A model generated the notes under the pieces. That model did no database searches. It saw nothing but the letters and a program-made list of their open reading frames with translations, and was not told where the DNA came from. A stretch of DNA of 16,069 nt from CALAED01 sp937891035 (GTDB lineage: Bacteria; Actinomycetota; Actinomycetes; Streptosporangiales; Streptosporangiaceae). The translations under genes and the position numbers were made by a program. Positions 6,024 through 13,460 of the stretch are shown here, in pieces; within the stretch, counting starts at the first letter, position 1; every line of letters begins with the position of its first letter. The stretch lies in the NCBI GenBank assembly GCA_035642125.1, contig DASQSZ010000185.1, positions 1-16,069 on the forward strand. Direction: 5' to 3'.

Positions 6024-8132
6024 CTACGGCCTGGCGGGCTGGGTGGCGGCCAGGACGGGGGCGATGGCGGCGCGGACGCGCGGGTCGGCGGGCAGGTCGT
6101 CGAGCAGCACGGGGCGTCCGTCGGCGTCGGCCAGCGGCACCCGCCAGTTGGGATACTCATCCACCGTGCCCGGCTGGTTTTGGATGCGCCGCTCGCCTAC
6201 GGCGTCGGCGAGCGAGATGCCGATGAGCCGGGCTGGCGTGCGCGCGAGGAACGCGTGCAGCGCAACGGTCGCCGCCGGCACCTGGCCGGCCAGGTCAGGT
6301 TGGTCGGCCAGGCCGAGTTTCATCAGCAGGCGCGCCCACGCCGTCAGTTGCCGCCGGTGGTCGGCCCACTCCTCGGTGACGGGCCGGGTCAGCAGGCCGA
6401 GGCGCTCGCGCAGCCTGATGTGGTCGCCGGCCAGGTATCCGGCGATCGGCGGCAGGTCGTGGGTGGCCACCGTGGCGAGGCACGACGGCCGCCAGCGCTC
6501 GGGGCGCTGCGGCGCTCCCTGGGCGTCGCGCTCGAACCACAGCATCGACGTGCCGAAGATTCCCCGGGACGGGAGGTAGTCGCGCACCCAGGGTTCGACG
6601 ACGCCGAGGTCCTCGCCGATCAGGTGCGCCGCCGCCTTGGTGGCCTCGCCGGCGAGCAGTCCGGTCATCGCCTCGTGGTCGCAGCGGACGTACGTGCCAT
6701 CGGCCGGCGACGCCCCGGCCGGCACCCACCACTGCCGGAAAAGACCGAGGATGTGGTCGACGCGCAGCCCACCGGCCGCCCGCAGCGACGCGGAGATCAG
6801 GCTGCGATACGGCTCGTACCGCACGGCGGCCAGCCGCAGCGGATGCCATGGCGGCTGCCCCCAATCCTGACCCCGCTGGTTGAACTCGTCGGGCGGCGCG
6901 CCGACGGTGACGCCGGCGGCGAGCACGTCCTGGTAGAGCCAGGCGTCGGCGCCGCCGGGGTGGACCCCGACCGCGAGGTCGTGGATCACGCCGAGCGCCA
7001 TGCCGGCCGCTTTGGCAGCCCCCTGCGCCGCCGCCACCTGCTCGTGGACCAGCCATTGCAGCCACGCGTGGAAGTCCACTCGGTCGGCCAGGCCGGCCCG
7101 CAAGGCGGTGACGGCCGGCGAGCGCGGGTCGCGCAGATCGGCGGGCCAGGTCCGCCAGTCGGCGCCGTGCGTCTCCGCGAGCGCGCACCAGGTGGCATAG
7201 CCGGTGAGGGGGGCGCCCTCGCCCGCGCGGTAGGCCGCATAGCGCCGCTCGGAGACATCCTGCTCGTCTTCGGACGGCGGCCCAAAGGAGGCCGCCGGGG
7301 CGGCGGCGTCTTGATCGGTCCGTCGTCCGCCCTCGGTCGAGCCGGTACCGCCTTCGCCGGGAGCCGGTCCACCCGTAGCCGCCGCATCGGGTACGGCTTC
7401 GCCGGGAGCCGCCTCGGCAGGTCCCGTCCCGGTCGCGGCCTGTCCAGCGCCGGTCTGCCCAGCGGCGGTCTGCCCAGCGGCGGCGGCTCCGGCGGCGGCT
7501 CCGGCGGCGGCCGCTCGGACCGGCGGCCGGCGCCGGTAGATCAGCTCGAGGGCCGCGCGCTTGGCCGCCCATACCGCGTCGCGGTCGAGCGGATCGAGAG
7601 TGCGGTTGCGGGCCCGCAGCGGCGCGGCGAGCTCCGCGATGCGCGCCCGATCCTCCGGTGACAGCGTCGCGTAGCCGGGAACGTCCTCGACCCGTAGGTA
7701 GAGCGGGCTGACGAACCTGCGGCTCGACGGCAGGTACGGCGATGGCCGGATCGGCTCGATCGGCTCACCGGCGTGCAACGGATTGATCAAAATGAACCCG
7801 GCACCCAGCGCGCTGCCGCTCCACGCCGCGAGATCGGCCAAGTCGTGCAGATCTCCGTGGCCCCACGAGGCGGCCGATCGCACGGAGTACAGCTGAACCA
7901 TGAACCCCCAGCTGCGCGGGATGGCGAGCACTTGGCTCCCCCGGGCGACGTCCGTCGCATGGGGCGGCGCCGGGGAGCCGGGCGCGCCGCCACCGCCGCC
8001 CGCCACGCCCAGCGCGTCCAGGACGGCGACGAGCGTGTCCCTCGGCACGGGGACGCGCCGCCCGTGCCAGTCTCGATACTCGGTCGCCACCCCGTTGGCC
8101 TGCGCCGTCGCGGCCAGCTCCTGATCGGTCAC
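6024..8132 (-). CDS. malQ: 4-alpha-glucanotransferase (amylomaltase, GH77)
   Basis: A 702-residue cytosolic enzyme that transfers maltosyl/glucan units between alpha-1,4-glucans in maltodextrin and glycogen metabolism. GH77 hallmarks are present: nucleophile Asp459 in RVDHILGLF, acid/base Glu507 in GEDLGVVEPWV, and the third carboxylate Asp559 in ATHDLPP. Other family blocks include SWGFMVQLYSVRS, NPLHA, SPYLPSSRRF, the DEFNQRGQDWGQPPW loop and the C-terminal IQNQPGTVDEYPNWR. Residues ~207-286 form an Ala/Gly/Pro/Glu-rich insert encoded partly by tandem repeats. The GTG at 8132 (reading MTDQELA) is favoured over TTG at 8138, but neither has a clear Shine-Dalgarno; an ATG overlapping this GTG is out of frame and runs straight into TGA. 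Length is within the usual actinobacterial range. Confidence 0.95.
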   Translation of the reverse strand: MTDQELAATAQANGVATEYRDWHGRRVPVPRDTLVAVLDALGVAGGGGGAPGSPAPPHATDVARGSQVLAIPRSWGFMVQLYSVRSAASWGHGDLHDLADLAAWSGSALGAGFILINPLHAGEPIEPIRPSPYLPSSRRFVSPLYLRVEDVPGYATLSPEDRARIAELAAPLRARNRTLDPLDRDAVWAAKRAALELIYRRRPPVRAAAAGAAAGAAAAGQTAAGQTGAGQAATGTGPAEAAPGEAVPDAAATGGPAPGEGGTGSTEGGRRTDQDAAAPAASFGPPSEDEQDVSERRYAAYRAGEGAPLTGYATWCALAETHGADWRTWPADLRDPRSPAVTALRAGLADRVDFHAWLQWLVHEQVAAAQGAAKAAGMALGVIHDLAVGVHPGGADAWLYQDVLAAGVTVGAPPDEFNQRGQDWGQPPWHPLRLAAVRYEPYRSLISASLRAAGGLRVDHILGLFRQWWVPAGASPADGTYVRCDHEAMTGLLAGEATKAAAHLIGEDLGVVEPWVRDYLPSRGIFGTSMLWFERDAQGAPQRPERWRPSCLATVATHDLPPIAGYLAGDHIRLRERLGLLTRPVTEEWADHRRQLTAWARLLMKLGLADQPDLAGQVPAATVALHAFLARTPARLIGISLADAVGERRIQNQPGTVDEYPNWRVPLADADGRPVLLDDLPADPRVRAAIAPVLAATQPARP
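7451..7510. repeat. Short tandem repeats inside malQ insert
   Basis: Two perfect 15-bp copies of CGGTCTGCCCAGCGG (7451-7465, 7466-7480) are followed by a 12-bp-period array built on GGCGGCTCC (about 7481-7510). On the minus coding strand they encode AAGQT units and an Ala/Gly run. The repeat lengths are multiples of three, so copy-number changes keep the reading frame. Confidence 0.85.
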
Positions 8133-8142
8133 ATACAAAACA

Positions 8143-8157
8143 ATGCCGCATCGGCAT
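8143..8157. repeat. Small palindrome upstream of malQ
   Basis: ATGCCG-CAT-CGGCAT forms 6-bp arms with a 3-nt centre, ending 11 nt before the malQ GTG. It could be an operator or a 5'-leader hairpin controlling a start that lacks a Shine-Dalgarno. The flanking 8139-8366 spacer is markedly less GC-rich than its surroundings, contains the palindrome TGTCGACA (8272-8279), and must hold the promoters of both divergent genes. I could not settle on convincing -35/-10 pairs there. Confidence 0.4.
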
Positions 8158-8366
8158 CGTGGTTCGAGGGCAGGGGTATGACGAAATCAAACGCTGTACG
8201 CGTGGGAGAGGGTGGAAAGTAACCATACCCAACGACAGAAGATACAAATCACCCAGACCCGGAGACAATAGTGTCGACAGGTCATCACTTGGCGCGGGCG
8301 GAAAAAGCTGGTTACGCTGCGCGATAAGATCACTCGCTATTTCCACAAAATCACGGAGTGTTAGCA

Positions 8367-9194
8367 ATGGCGATCTCGGAGCGGGGAACGGGACAGTCCT
8401 CGCGCGAGCAGCCCCCGGAGAGCCCGTTCAGCCGCCCGCGCAGGCCGACCTACGGCGAGCTGGTGAGTAATCCGCAGGTGCGCAAGTGGGCGACGCGAGG
8501 GATCGTCGCCTTCGTCATCGGCGTGCTGCTCGCCATCTTCATCGACCTGCGGGTCGGCGTCACCGTCGCGATCATCTTGGTGATCGTCGACACCGTCCGG
8601 ACGGCCCGGCTGGGGTCCAGCGTCGAAGCGTGGCAGAAGGCCTCGGCGGTGGAACGCCGGACGGAACGCCAGTTGCGCGGGCTGGAGAAAAAGCACGGCT
8701 GGCGCGTCCTGCACGCTCGCGCGGTGCCCAAGGACGACGAGGGGTTCAGCGACGGCAAGATCGACCACTTCGTGGTCGGTCCCACCGGCATCTACGCCAT
8801 CGACTCGGTGAACTGGGACAAACGACTGCCGGTCCGGGCGATGTCGCACAAGAAGCTCTACCACGGCCCCAAGGACATGAACGACCAGCTGGATCAGGCG
8901 CGCTGGGAGTCCGACCAGGCCAGCAGGGTGATCAGCGCGCAGCTCGGCTACAAGGTCCCGGTGCAGGCCTCGGTCGCCATCTACGGTCCGGCCATCTCCT
9001 GGAAGGTCCTGCGGGTACGCGACGTCGACGTCTACTCCGGCGGCCGCGCCCGCACCTACCTGCGCCGCCGACCCAAGATCCTCAACAACACCGACGTCGA
9101 GCGCATCGCCCAGGTCGCCGAGCGGCTGCTGCCGCCGGTGTACGGCAAGCGACCCAACCGGCGCACGTCCGTCGAGGAGGCCGGCCCGCGCTGA
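8367..9194 (+). CDS. Membrane-anchored NERD-domain protein
   Basis: A 275-residue protein. Residues 1-43 are a polar, Pro/Arg-rich cytoplasmic tail. Residues ~44-61 and ~63-76 are two closely spaced hydrophobic segments (GIVAFVIGVLLAIFI and VGVTVAIILVIV). Residues ~95-200 resemble the NERD (nuclease-related) domain: the ERRTERQL helix, then KIDHFVVGPTGIYAID, a good match to the family's IDHvvvgpxGvfvIEtK core. In this copy the expected E-x-K is D146-S-V148, so the lysine is missing and nuclease activity is doubtful. The C terminus (~225-275) is basic. The ATG at 8367 has GGAG 8 nt upstream (8355-8358); a GTG at 8358 overlaps that site and is less likely. It is divergent from malQ, apparently monocistronic. 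Function unknown. Confidence 0.85.
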   Translation: MAISERGTGQSSREQPPESPFSRPRRPTYGELVSNPQVRKWATRGIVAFVIGVLLAIFIDLRVGVTVAIILVIVDTVRTARLGSSVEAWQKASAVERRTERQLRGLEKKHGWRVLHARAVPKDDEGFSDGKIDHFVVGPTGIYAIDSVNWDKRLPVRAMSHKKLYHGPKDMNDQLDQARWESDQASRVISAQLGYKVPVQASVAIYGPAISWKVLRVRDVDVYSGGRARTYLRRRPKILNNTDVERIAQVAERLLPPVYGKRPNRRTSVEEAGPR

Positions 9195-9225
9195 TCCCGC
9201 CGACGCGGTGCCCCTCTCCGATCGC

Positions 9226-9246
9226 CCGGTCGCGCCGACCGACCGG
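9226..9246 (+). terminator. Candidate terminator of the NERD gene
   Basis: Arms CCGGTCG (9226-9232) and CGACCGG (9240-9246) surround a 7-nt loop, 31 nt after the stop codon; an alternative 6-bp stem with a 3-nt loop uses 9227-9241. No T-tract. The remaining spacer (9247-9368) includes an AT-richer patch near 9270-9295 and TACGAT at 9331-9336. These are possible ilvD promoter elements, but no good -35 pairs with either. Confidence 0.45.
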
Positions 9247-9368
9247 ACAGTCGAGGGCGCCCGTAGGCCTTTCTTGATCTCATATCGTCCATTTACTGGG
9301 ACGGGCGTCTCACGCGTGCCGTGATGGTCGTACGATCGGGAGCACGGCGTCAACGTTGGGAGGACGCG

Positions 9369-11213
9369 ATGCCCGCGCTCAGGTCACGTACGGTCACGCA
9401 CGGCAGGAACATGGCGGGAGCCCGCGCGCTGCTGCGGGCCACCGGGGTCGACCGCGCGGACTTCGGCAAGCCGATCGTCGCGGTCGCCAACAGCTTCACC
9501 CAGTTCGTGCCCGGGCACGTACATCTGCGCGAGGTGGGCCAGGTCGTGGCCGACGCGGTCAAGCAGGCGGGCGGGGTGCCGCGCGAGTTCAACACGATCG
9601 CCGTCGACGACGGCATCGCGATGGGGCACGGCGGCATGCTCTACTCGCTGCCCAGCCGAGAACACATCGCCGACGCCGTCGAGTACATGGTCAACGCGCA
9701 CTGCGCCGACGCCCTCGTCTGCGTCTCCAACTGCGACAAGATCACGCCCGGCATGCTCATCGCCGCGCTGCGGCTGAACATCCCGACGGTGTTCGTCTCC
9801 GGCGGCCCCATGGAGGCCGGCAAGCCCGTCGATGGCGTCACCAAGCTCGACCTCATCGATCCGATGATCGCCTCGGCCGACGAGTCGGTGTCGGACGAAC
9901 GGCTCGCCGAGATGGAAGAGAACGCCTGCCCGACCTGCGGGTCGTGCTCGGGCATGTTCACCGCCAACTCGATGAACTGCCTGACCGAGGCCATCGGGCT
10001 GGCGCTGCCGGGCAACGGCACCACGCTGGCCACGCACGTGGCGCGCAAGAAGCTGTTCGCCGACGCGGGGCGGCAGGTCGTTGAGCTGGCCGAGCGCTAC
10101 TACTCCGGCGACGACGAGTCCGTGCTGCCGCTGAGCATCGCCACCCGGGACGCGTTCGAGAACGCCATGGCGCTCGACGTGGCGATGGGCGGCTCGACCA
10201 ACACGATCTTGCATCTGCTGGCCGCCGCGCGCGAGGCCCACGTCGACTTCGGGCTCAAGGAGATCGACGAGCTGTCCCGGCGGGTGCCGTGCCTGTGCAA
10301 GGTGGCGCCGTCGACCGCCAAATACCACGTCGAGGACGTCCATCGGGCCGGCGGCATCCCGGCGATCTTGGGCGAGCTCGACCGGGCCGGGCTGCTCAAC
10401 CACGGCGTGCGTACCGTGCACAGCGAGTCGCTCGGTGAGTTCCTGGCGACCTACGACATCCGGTCCGGCAGCGCCAGCCCCGAGGCCGTCGAGCTCTTCC
10501 ACGCCGGGCCCGGCGGGGTGCGCACCACCGAGCCCTACAGCCAGCATGCCCGCTGGGACTCTCTCGACCTCGACCGCGAGCAGGGCTGCATCCGCGCCGC
10601 CGAGCACGCCTACACGCGCGACGGCGGGCTCGCCGTGCTCTACGGCAACATCGCTCCCGACGGCGCGATCGTGAAGACCGCCGGCGTCGATGAGGAGCTG
10701 TGGACGTTCAGCGGCCCCGCTGTCGTGTTCGAAAGCCAGGAGGACGCGGTCGACGGCATCTTGGCCGGCAAGGTGTCGCCTGGCGATGTTGTCGTGATCC
10801 GGTACGAGGGCCCCAAGGGCGGCCCCGGTATGCAGGAGATGCTCTACCCGACGAGCTTCCTCAAGGGCCGCGGGCTCGGCAAGGTGTGCGCCCTCATCAC
10901 CGACGGGCGCTTTTCCGGCGGCACCAGCGGGCTGTCGATCGGGCATGCCTCGCCGGAGGCGGCCGCCGGCGGCCGGCTGGCGCTCGTCGAGGACGGCGAC
11001 CGCATCGTCATCGACATCCCGCGGCGCTCGGTGGACCTTGACGTACCCGAGGACCGGCTGCGCGCCCGCGCCGACGCGCTGGTCGCCGAACTCGGCGGCT
11101 ACCGGCCCCGCGACCGCAAGCGCCCGGTGAGCGCCGCCCTGCAGGCCTATGCCGCCATGGCCACCTCAGCCTCCACCGGCGCGGCCCGCGACATCTCCCA
11201 GCTCACCACCTGA
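9369..11213 (+). CDS. ilvD: Dihydroxyacid dehydratase
   Basis: A 614-residue Fe-S dehydratase that converts 2,3-dihydroxy-isovalerate and -methylvalerate to the 2-keto acids leading to valine, isoleucine and leucine. It matches the E. coli IlvD type nearly block for block: NMAGARALLRATG, NSFTQFVPGHVHLR, FNTIAVDDGIAMGHGGM, NCDKITPGM (Cys122), ACPTCGSCSGMFTANSMNCLTEAIGLALPGNGT (Cys187/190/193), and GRFSGGTSGLSIGHASPEAA near the C terminus. Cys122 and Cys193 are the obvious cluster ligands. The ATG at 9369 is chosen over the in-frame ATG at 9321 because GGGAGG lies 5 nt upstream (9358-9363) and the protein then starts MPALRSRTVTHGRNMAGAR, as in homologues. It is a stand-alone gene, with no ilvB/N/C nearby. 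Confidence 0.97.
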   Translation: MPALRSRTVTHGRNMAGARALLRATGVDRADFGKPIVAVANSFTQFVPGHVHLREVGQVVADAVKQAGGVPREFNTIAVDDGIAMGHGGMLYSLPSREHIADAVEYMVNAHCADALVCVSNCDKITPGMLIAALRLNIPTVFVSGGPMEAGKPVDGVTKLDLIDPMIASADESVSDERLAEMEENACPTCGSCSGMFTANSMNCLTEAIGLALPGNGTTLATHVARKKLFADAGRQVVELAERYYSGDDESVLPLSIATRDAFENAMALDVAMGGSTNTILHLLAAAREAHVDFGLKEIDELSRRVPCLCKVAPSTAKYHVEDVHRAGGIPAILGELDRAGLLNHGVRTVHSESLGEFLATYDIRSGSASPEAVELFHAGPGGVRTTEPYSQHARWDSLDLDREQGCIRAAEHAYTRDGGLAVLYGNIAPDGAIVKTAGVDEELWTFSGPAVVFESQEDAVDGILAGKVSPGDVVVIRYEGPKGGPGMQEMLYPTSFLKGRGLGKVCALITDGRFSGGTSGLSIGHASPEAAAGGRLALVEDGDRIVIDIPRRSVDLDVPEDRLRARADALVAELGGYRPRDRKRPVSAALQAYAAMATSASTGAARDISQLTT

Positions 11214-11260
11214 CTCGCCAACGCGAGCGGCGCCGCCCGGCGGGGCGGCCGGCGGCCCGG

Positions 11261-11318
11261 TGATCATGCGGTGGTTCCCCGGCTTGGCCAGGCCCGATGG
11301 AGGACCACCGTATGATCA
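11261..11318. terminator. Bidirectional terminator hairpin
   Basis: Fifteen-base arms (11261-11275, TGATCATGCGGTGGT; 11304-11318) pair with one G-U wobble and enclose a 28-nt loop that contains a further weak stem around GGCTTGGCCAGGCC. It lies between the convergent ilvD (ends 11213) and the PI-PLC-like gene (ends 11337). The outer stem shares TGATCATGC with the hairpin at 1359-1397, suggesting a common terminator design in this genome. Confidence 0.7.
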
Positions 11319-11336
11319 TGCGGCTAAGGACGAAGA

Positions 11337-12515
11337 TCACGGCGATGGGATACGGCAGCGGGGCGGGGCGGTGACCGGGTTGCAGCGGGCGGCGGCGAGA
11401 CCTGGGAGTGCCGCGAAGTAGTCGGTGCCGAACCGGCTCGCGATGCCGGGCACCGGGTAGTCGGTGCTGACCCACTGCGCGCCGCCGGCCAATGCGGCGT
11501 CGCGGGCGGTGGTGTCGCCGCTGCGCGCCTGTACGGTGTCCGCGTCCGCCCTGGTTCTTACCACGTACCCCTGTTCGACCAAGGCCCGGATGTCGACGGC
11601 TGAGGCGACGGGATCGTTTCGCTTGACGAAGGCGGCGTCCGGGCGGCCGGGCGTGGAGTTGGTGAACAGGACCCGGCCCTGGAGGCTCGGGTTGCCCTCG
11701 ATGTAGCGGTCCCGGTAAGCGCCGTCGTTGTCCATCAGGAACATGACCTTGCCTCTGGATGCGGCCAGCGTGGGCCAGCCATGGCGCAGCACCGATCGTT
11801 CCAGGGTCTGGCCCGGACGGCGCACGTGATCCGGCGTGATCAGCTCGCGGCGCGGGAAGACCGAGCGAATCTCCTTTTCCAGGTCGAGCATGCGGTCCCT
11901 GGTCCAGGGCAGCGGCGGCACCAGCGGCACCCCCGGAATCGGCACGTCGAGGGTGTCCTTGAACTCCACGAGGATCGCGACGGGGACATGCCGCGGATGC
12001 CGGTGTGACCAGGTCCGAACCGTCTTCAGGCAGGCCACGAAGCTGACGCAGTTGCTGCGGTAGTCGATGTCGCTGATGTGGAGCACCTTGGTGCCGGGCG
12101 CCTTCATGTCCGGGTCGAACTCGGCCGACTGACCGGTGAACCGGCGGATCAGCGGCGTCGCGTACCGGCCGCCCTCGGGGTCGGCGTAGACGTCGAGTTC
12201 GATCTGCCGTACGTGCTCGTCGTCGAACTGCTCGTCCAGCGGCGGGTGGGTGTACTGCAGGGCGCCCGCCGCGGTGGCCCCGGCGACCAGAGAGATCAAG
12301 CCGAACTCGGCCTCGTTCGGCTCGATGTGGTAGCTGTTGTGGCTCCCGATGACCTGAAGGTGGTTGAGCCGGATGTCTCGGGAGGAGCTACCGCCGCTCG
12401 CGGCCGCGGAGCCGGCCGACAGGGAGATGGTGGCGGTCAGCGCGGCGCCGACGACCGCGATGCGCCGGAAGAACCATCTGTACGGGTGAATGGGGCGGGA
12501 AGGTGGCTCGGTCAT
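11337..12515 (-). CDS. Secreted Ca2+-dependent PI-PLC-like phospholipase C
   Basis: A 392-residue exported protein of the bacterial calcium-dependent phosphatidylinositol-specific phospholipase C1 type (the group that includes the Streptomyces antibioticus enzyme). The N terminus is a signal peptide: basic YRWFFRR (12-18), a hydrophobic core to about residue 33, and a likely cleavage in SAAAS (36-40). The X-box-like catalytic features are visible: H59-N60 in VIGSHNSYH, acidic metal-ligand candidates E106 and D108 in IELDVYAD, and second catalytic histidine H146 in KVLHISDID. Later blocks VAILVEFKD, GKVMFLMDND and WVSTDYPVPG fit the same family. Substrate would be inositol phospholipid or a related phosphodiester outside the cell (inferred). 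The ATG at 12515 has no properly spaced Shine-Dalgarno; see the promoter entry. Confidence 0.88.
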   Translation of the reverse strand: MTEPPSRPIHPYRWFFRRIAVVGAALTATISLSAGSAAASGGSSSRDIRLNHLQVIGSHNSYHIEPNEAEFGLISLVAGATAAGALQYTHPPLDEQFDDEHVRQIELDVYADPEGGRYATPLIRRFTGQSAEFDPDMKAPGTKVLHISDIDYRSNCVSFVACLKTVRTWSHRHPRHVPVAILVEFKDTLDVPIPGVPLVPPLPWTRDRMLDLEKEIRSVFPRRELITPDHVRRPGQTLERSVLRHGWPTLAASRGKVMFLMDNDGAYRDRYIEGNPSLQGRVLFTNSTPGRPDAAFVKRNDPVASAVDIRALVEQGYVVRTRADADTVQARSGDTTARDAALAGGAQWVSTDYPVPGIASRFGTDYFAALPGLAAARCNPVTAPPRCRIPSP

Positions 12516-12524
12516 GGACGCGAG

Positions 12525-12552
12525 AAGATCTCACCTCCACCGGGCGTGTCAA
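12525..12552 (-). promoter_or_regulatory. Promoter of the PI-PLC-like gene, probably leaderless
   Basis: On the minus strand a perfect -35 TTGACA (12552-12547) is followed after 16 bp by GATCTT (12530-12525), which keeps the key A at position 2 and T at position 6 of a -10. Start of transcription would fall at about 12518-12515, that is, at or within 3 nt of the ATG at 12515. The only Shine-Dalgarno-like GGAGG (12538-12534) lies between the two hexamers and would not be transcribed. A leaderless mRNA is the simplest reading. Confidence 0.55.
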
Positions 12553-12637
12553 TACCGAACCATGGCGGAGACATTGCCGAATCCGGACGGCGGCCACGCC
12601 GGCTTTACCAGCGCGTTGCCTGGGTGACAGCCGGGCT

Positions 12638-12656
12638 GCCGGTGACGGTCACCGGC
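12638..12656 (-). terminator. Hairpin immediately after the FmdB-type gene
   Basis: Nine-base arms GCCGGTGAC (12638-12646) and GTCACCGGC (12648-12656) form a near-continuous palindrome, flanked by CCGGG on both sides. It begins 5 bases past the stop codon of the minus-strand zinc-ribbon gene, fitting a terminator, though it could also be a protein-binding palindrome upstream of the PI-PLC gene. Confidence 0.6.
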
Positions 12657-12661
12657 CCGGG

Positions 12662-12892
12662 CTAACCGCCGCAGCCGCAGGCGCCTCCACAGCAGCCGCC
12701 ACCGGCGGGACGCGACGCGGGGGCGGACGCGGACCCGCCCGCGGCCGTGCCGGTGACCGCGACGGTCGACAGCAGCTTGACGGTGTCGTCGTGTCCGGCC
12801 GGGCAAGCCGCAGGCGCGGACGACTCGCTCATCGGACGGGACATCTCGAAGGTGTCCCCGCAGGCGCGGCAGCGGTACTCGTAGCGTGGCAC
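12662..12892 (-). CDS. FmdB-family zinc-ribbon protein
   Basis: A 76-residue small protein of the FmdB/putative regulatory protein type. The N terminus MPRYEYRCRACGDTFE carries the family's first CxxC knuckle (C8, C11), and C30 sits in the second half (ACPAGH), where the usual CxxC is reduced to a single Cys followed by His33. The C-terminal tail is Gly/Cys-rich (GGGCCGGACGCGG, with C71/C75-type residues) and could also hold metal. Molecular function of the family is not established. The start is GTG at 12892; there is no Shine-Dalgarno, but TAGTCT (12904-12899) ends 6 nt before it, which fits a leaderless transcript. It lies 58 bp downstream of the HNH gene on the same strand. Confidence 0.88.
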   Translation of the reverse strand: MPRYEYRCRACGDTFEMSRPMSESSAPAACPAGHDDTVKLLSTVAVTGTAAGGSASAPASRPAGGGCCGGACGCGG

Positions 12893-12898
12893 GTCAAT

Positions 12899-12904
12899 AG
12901 ACTA
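12899..12904 (-). promoter_or_regulatory. Candidate -10 element for leaderless transcription
   Basis: TAGTCT on the minus strand fits the actinobacterial TANNNT -10 and is separated by exactly 6 bases (ATTGAC) from the GTG start at 12892, placing the transcription start on the G of GTG. There is no -35 match at 17-18 bp, as is common for such promoters. Confidence 0.45.
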
Positions 12905-12950
12905 ACCGGCGCGGCGGCGATGCGCGCGGCTTGCTCGCCGGCCGTCCGGG

Positions 12951-13460
12951 TCAGGCGGCTGGTTCGGCTACGTACGGCGCCCACAGCGGGTCCCCATCGT
13001 GGATCGCCCCGATGAGCCGCCAGTGAGCGCCGCGTGGCACTACTGGGGTGACGCGGAGCGTCCAGCCCAGTTCCTCCAAGAGTCGATCGGCCTTGCGATG
13101 GTTACAGGGCATGCAGGAGGCGACGCAGTTTTCCCAGATGTGCTTGCCGCCACGGCTGCGCGGGACGACGTGGTCGATCGTCTCCGCCCTGCTGCCGCAG
13201 TAGGCGCACCGGAAGTTGTCGCGCCGCATGAGCGCCGCCCGCGTGAGGGGAACCCGGCTGCGGAAGGGGATCCGCACGTAGCGCCGTAGCCGGATCACCG
13301 AAGGCACCTCGATCGACATCGTCGCCGACCGCAGGCACGCCCCGGTCGTGTCGTGGTGCACGATCTCGGCCTTCTCCCGAAGCACGAGACAGATCGCCCG
13401 CCGCAAGGGCAGCGTCGTGAGGGGCTCGTACGTCGCGTTGAGGAGAAGGACCTGTCGCAT
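12951..13460 (-). CDS. HNH endonuclease family protein
   Basis: A 169-residue protein. Residues 1-75 are an N-terminal domain (MRQVLLLNATYEPLTTLPLRRA, then IRLRRYVRIP) typical of a widespread actinobacterial HNH group. Residues ~80-125 are the HNH module: zinc knuckles C85-x2-C88 and C116-x2-C119, the DH pair D96-H97 in TIDHVVPRSRGG, N111 in WENCVASC, and the terminal NH at N120-H121. All catalytic positions are present, so it should be an active metal-dependent nuclease; its DNA target is unknown. The ATG at 13460 is chosen because GGAGG lies 7 nt upstream; it overlaps the stop codon of the small upstream ORF (TGATG), so the two are probably translationally coupled. No methyltransferase or capsid/terminase gene is nearby. 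Confidence 0.93.
   Translation of the reverse strand: MRQVLLLNATYEPLTTLPLRRAICLVLREKAEIVHHDTTGACLRSATMSIEVPSVIRLRRYVRIPFRSRVPLTRAALMRRDNFRCAYCGSRAETIDHVVPRSRGGKHIWENCVASCMPCNHRKADRLLEELGWTLRVTPVVPRGAHWRLIGAIHDGDPLWAPYVAEPAA

Noticed and set aside
7441..7515. CRISPR-like or intergenic repeat array
   Set aside because: Units are 12-15 bp, directly adjacent without spacers and inside the malQ reading frame.
6180..7661. 493-codon open frame on the plus strand opposite malQ
   Set aside because: The Gly/Ser run in it is just the complement of the malQ insert repeats; no domain recognised, and malQ is intact with all catalytic residues.
9321..9368. IlvD start at the ATG at 9321
   Set aside because: No Shine-Dalgarno; the ATG at 9369 has GGGAGG at 5 nt and matches the start of homologues.
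9384..10946. Long open frame on the minus strand opposite ilvD (about 520 codons)
   Set aside because: Opposite an intact, highly conserved gene; composition is shadow-like.
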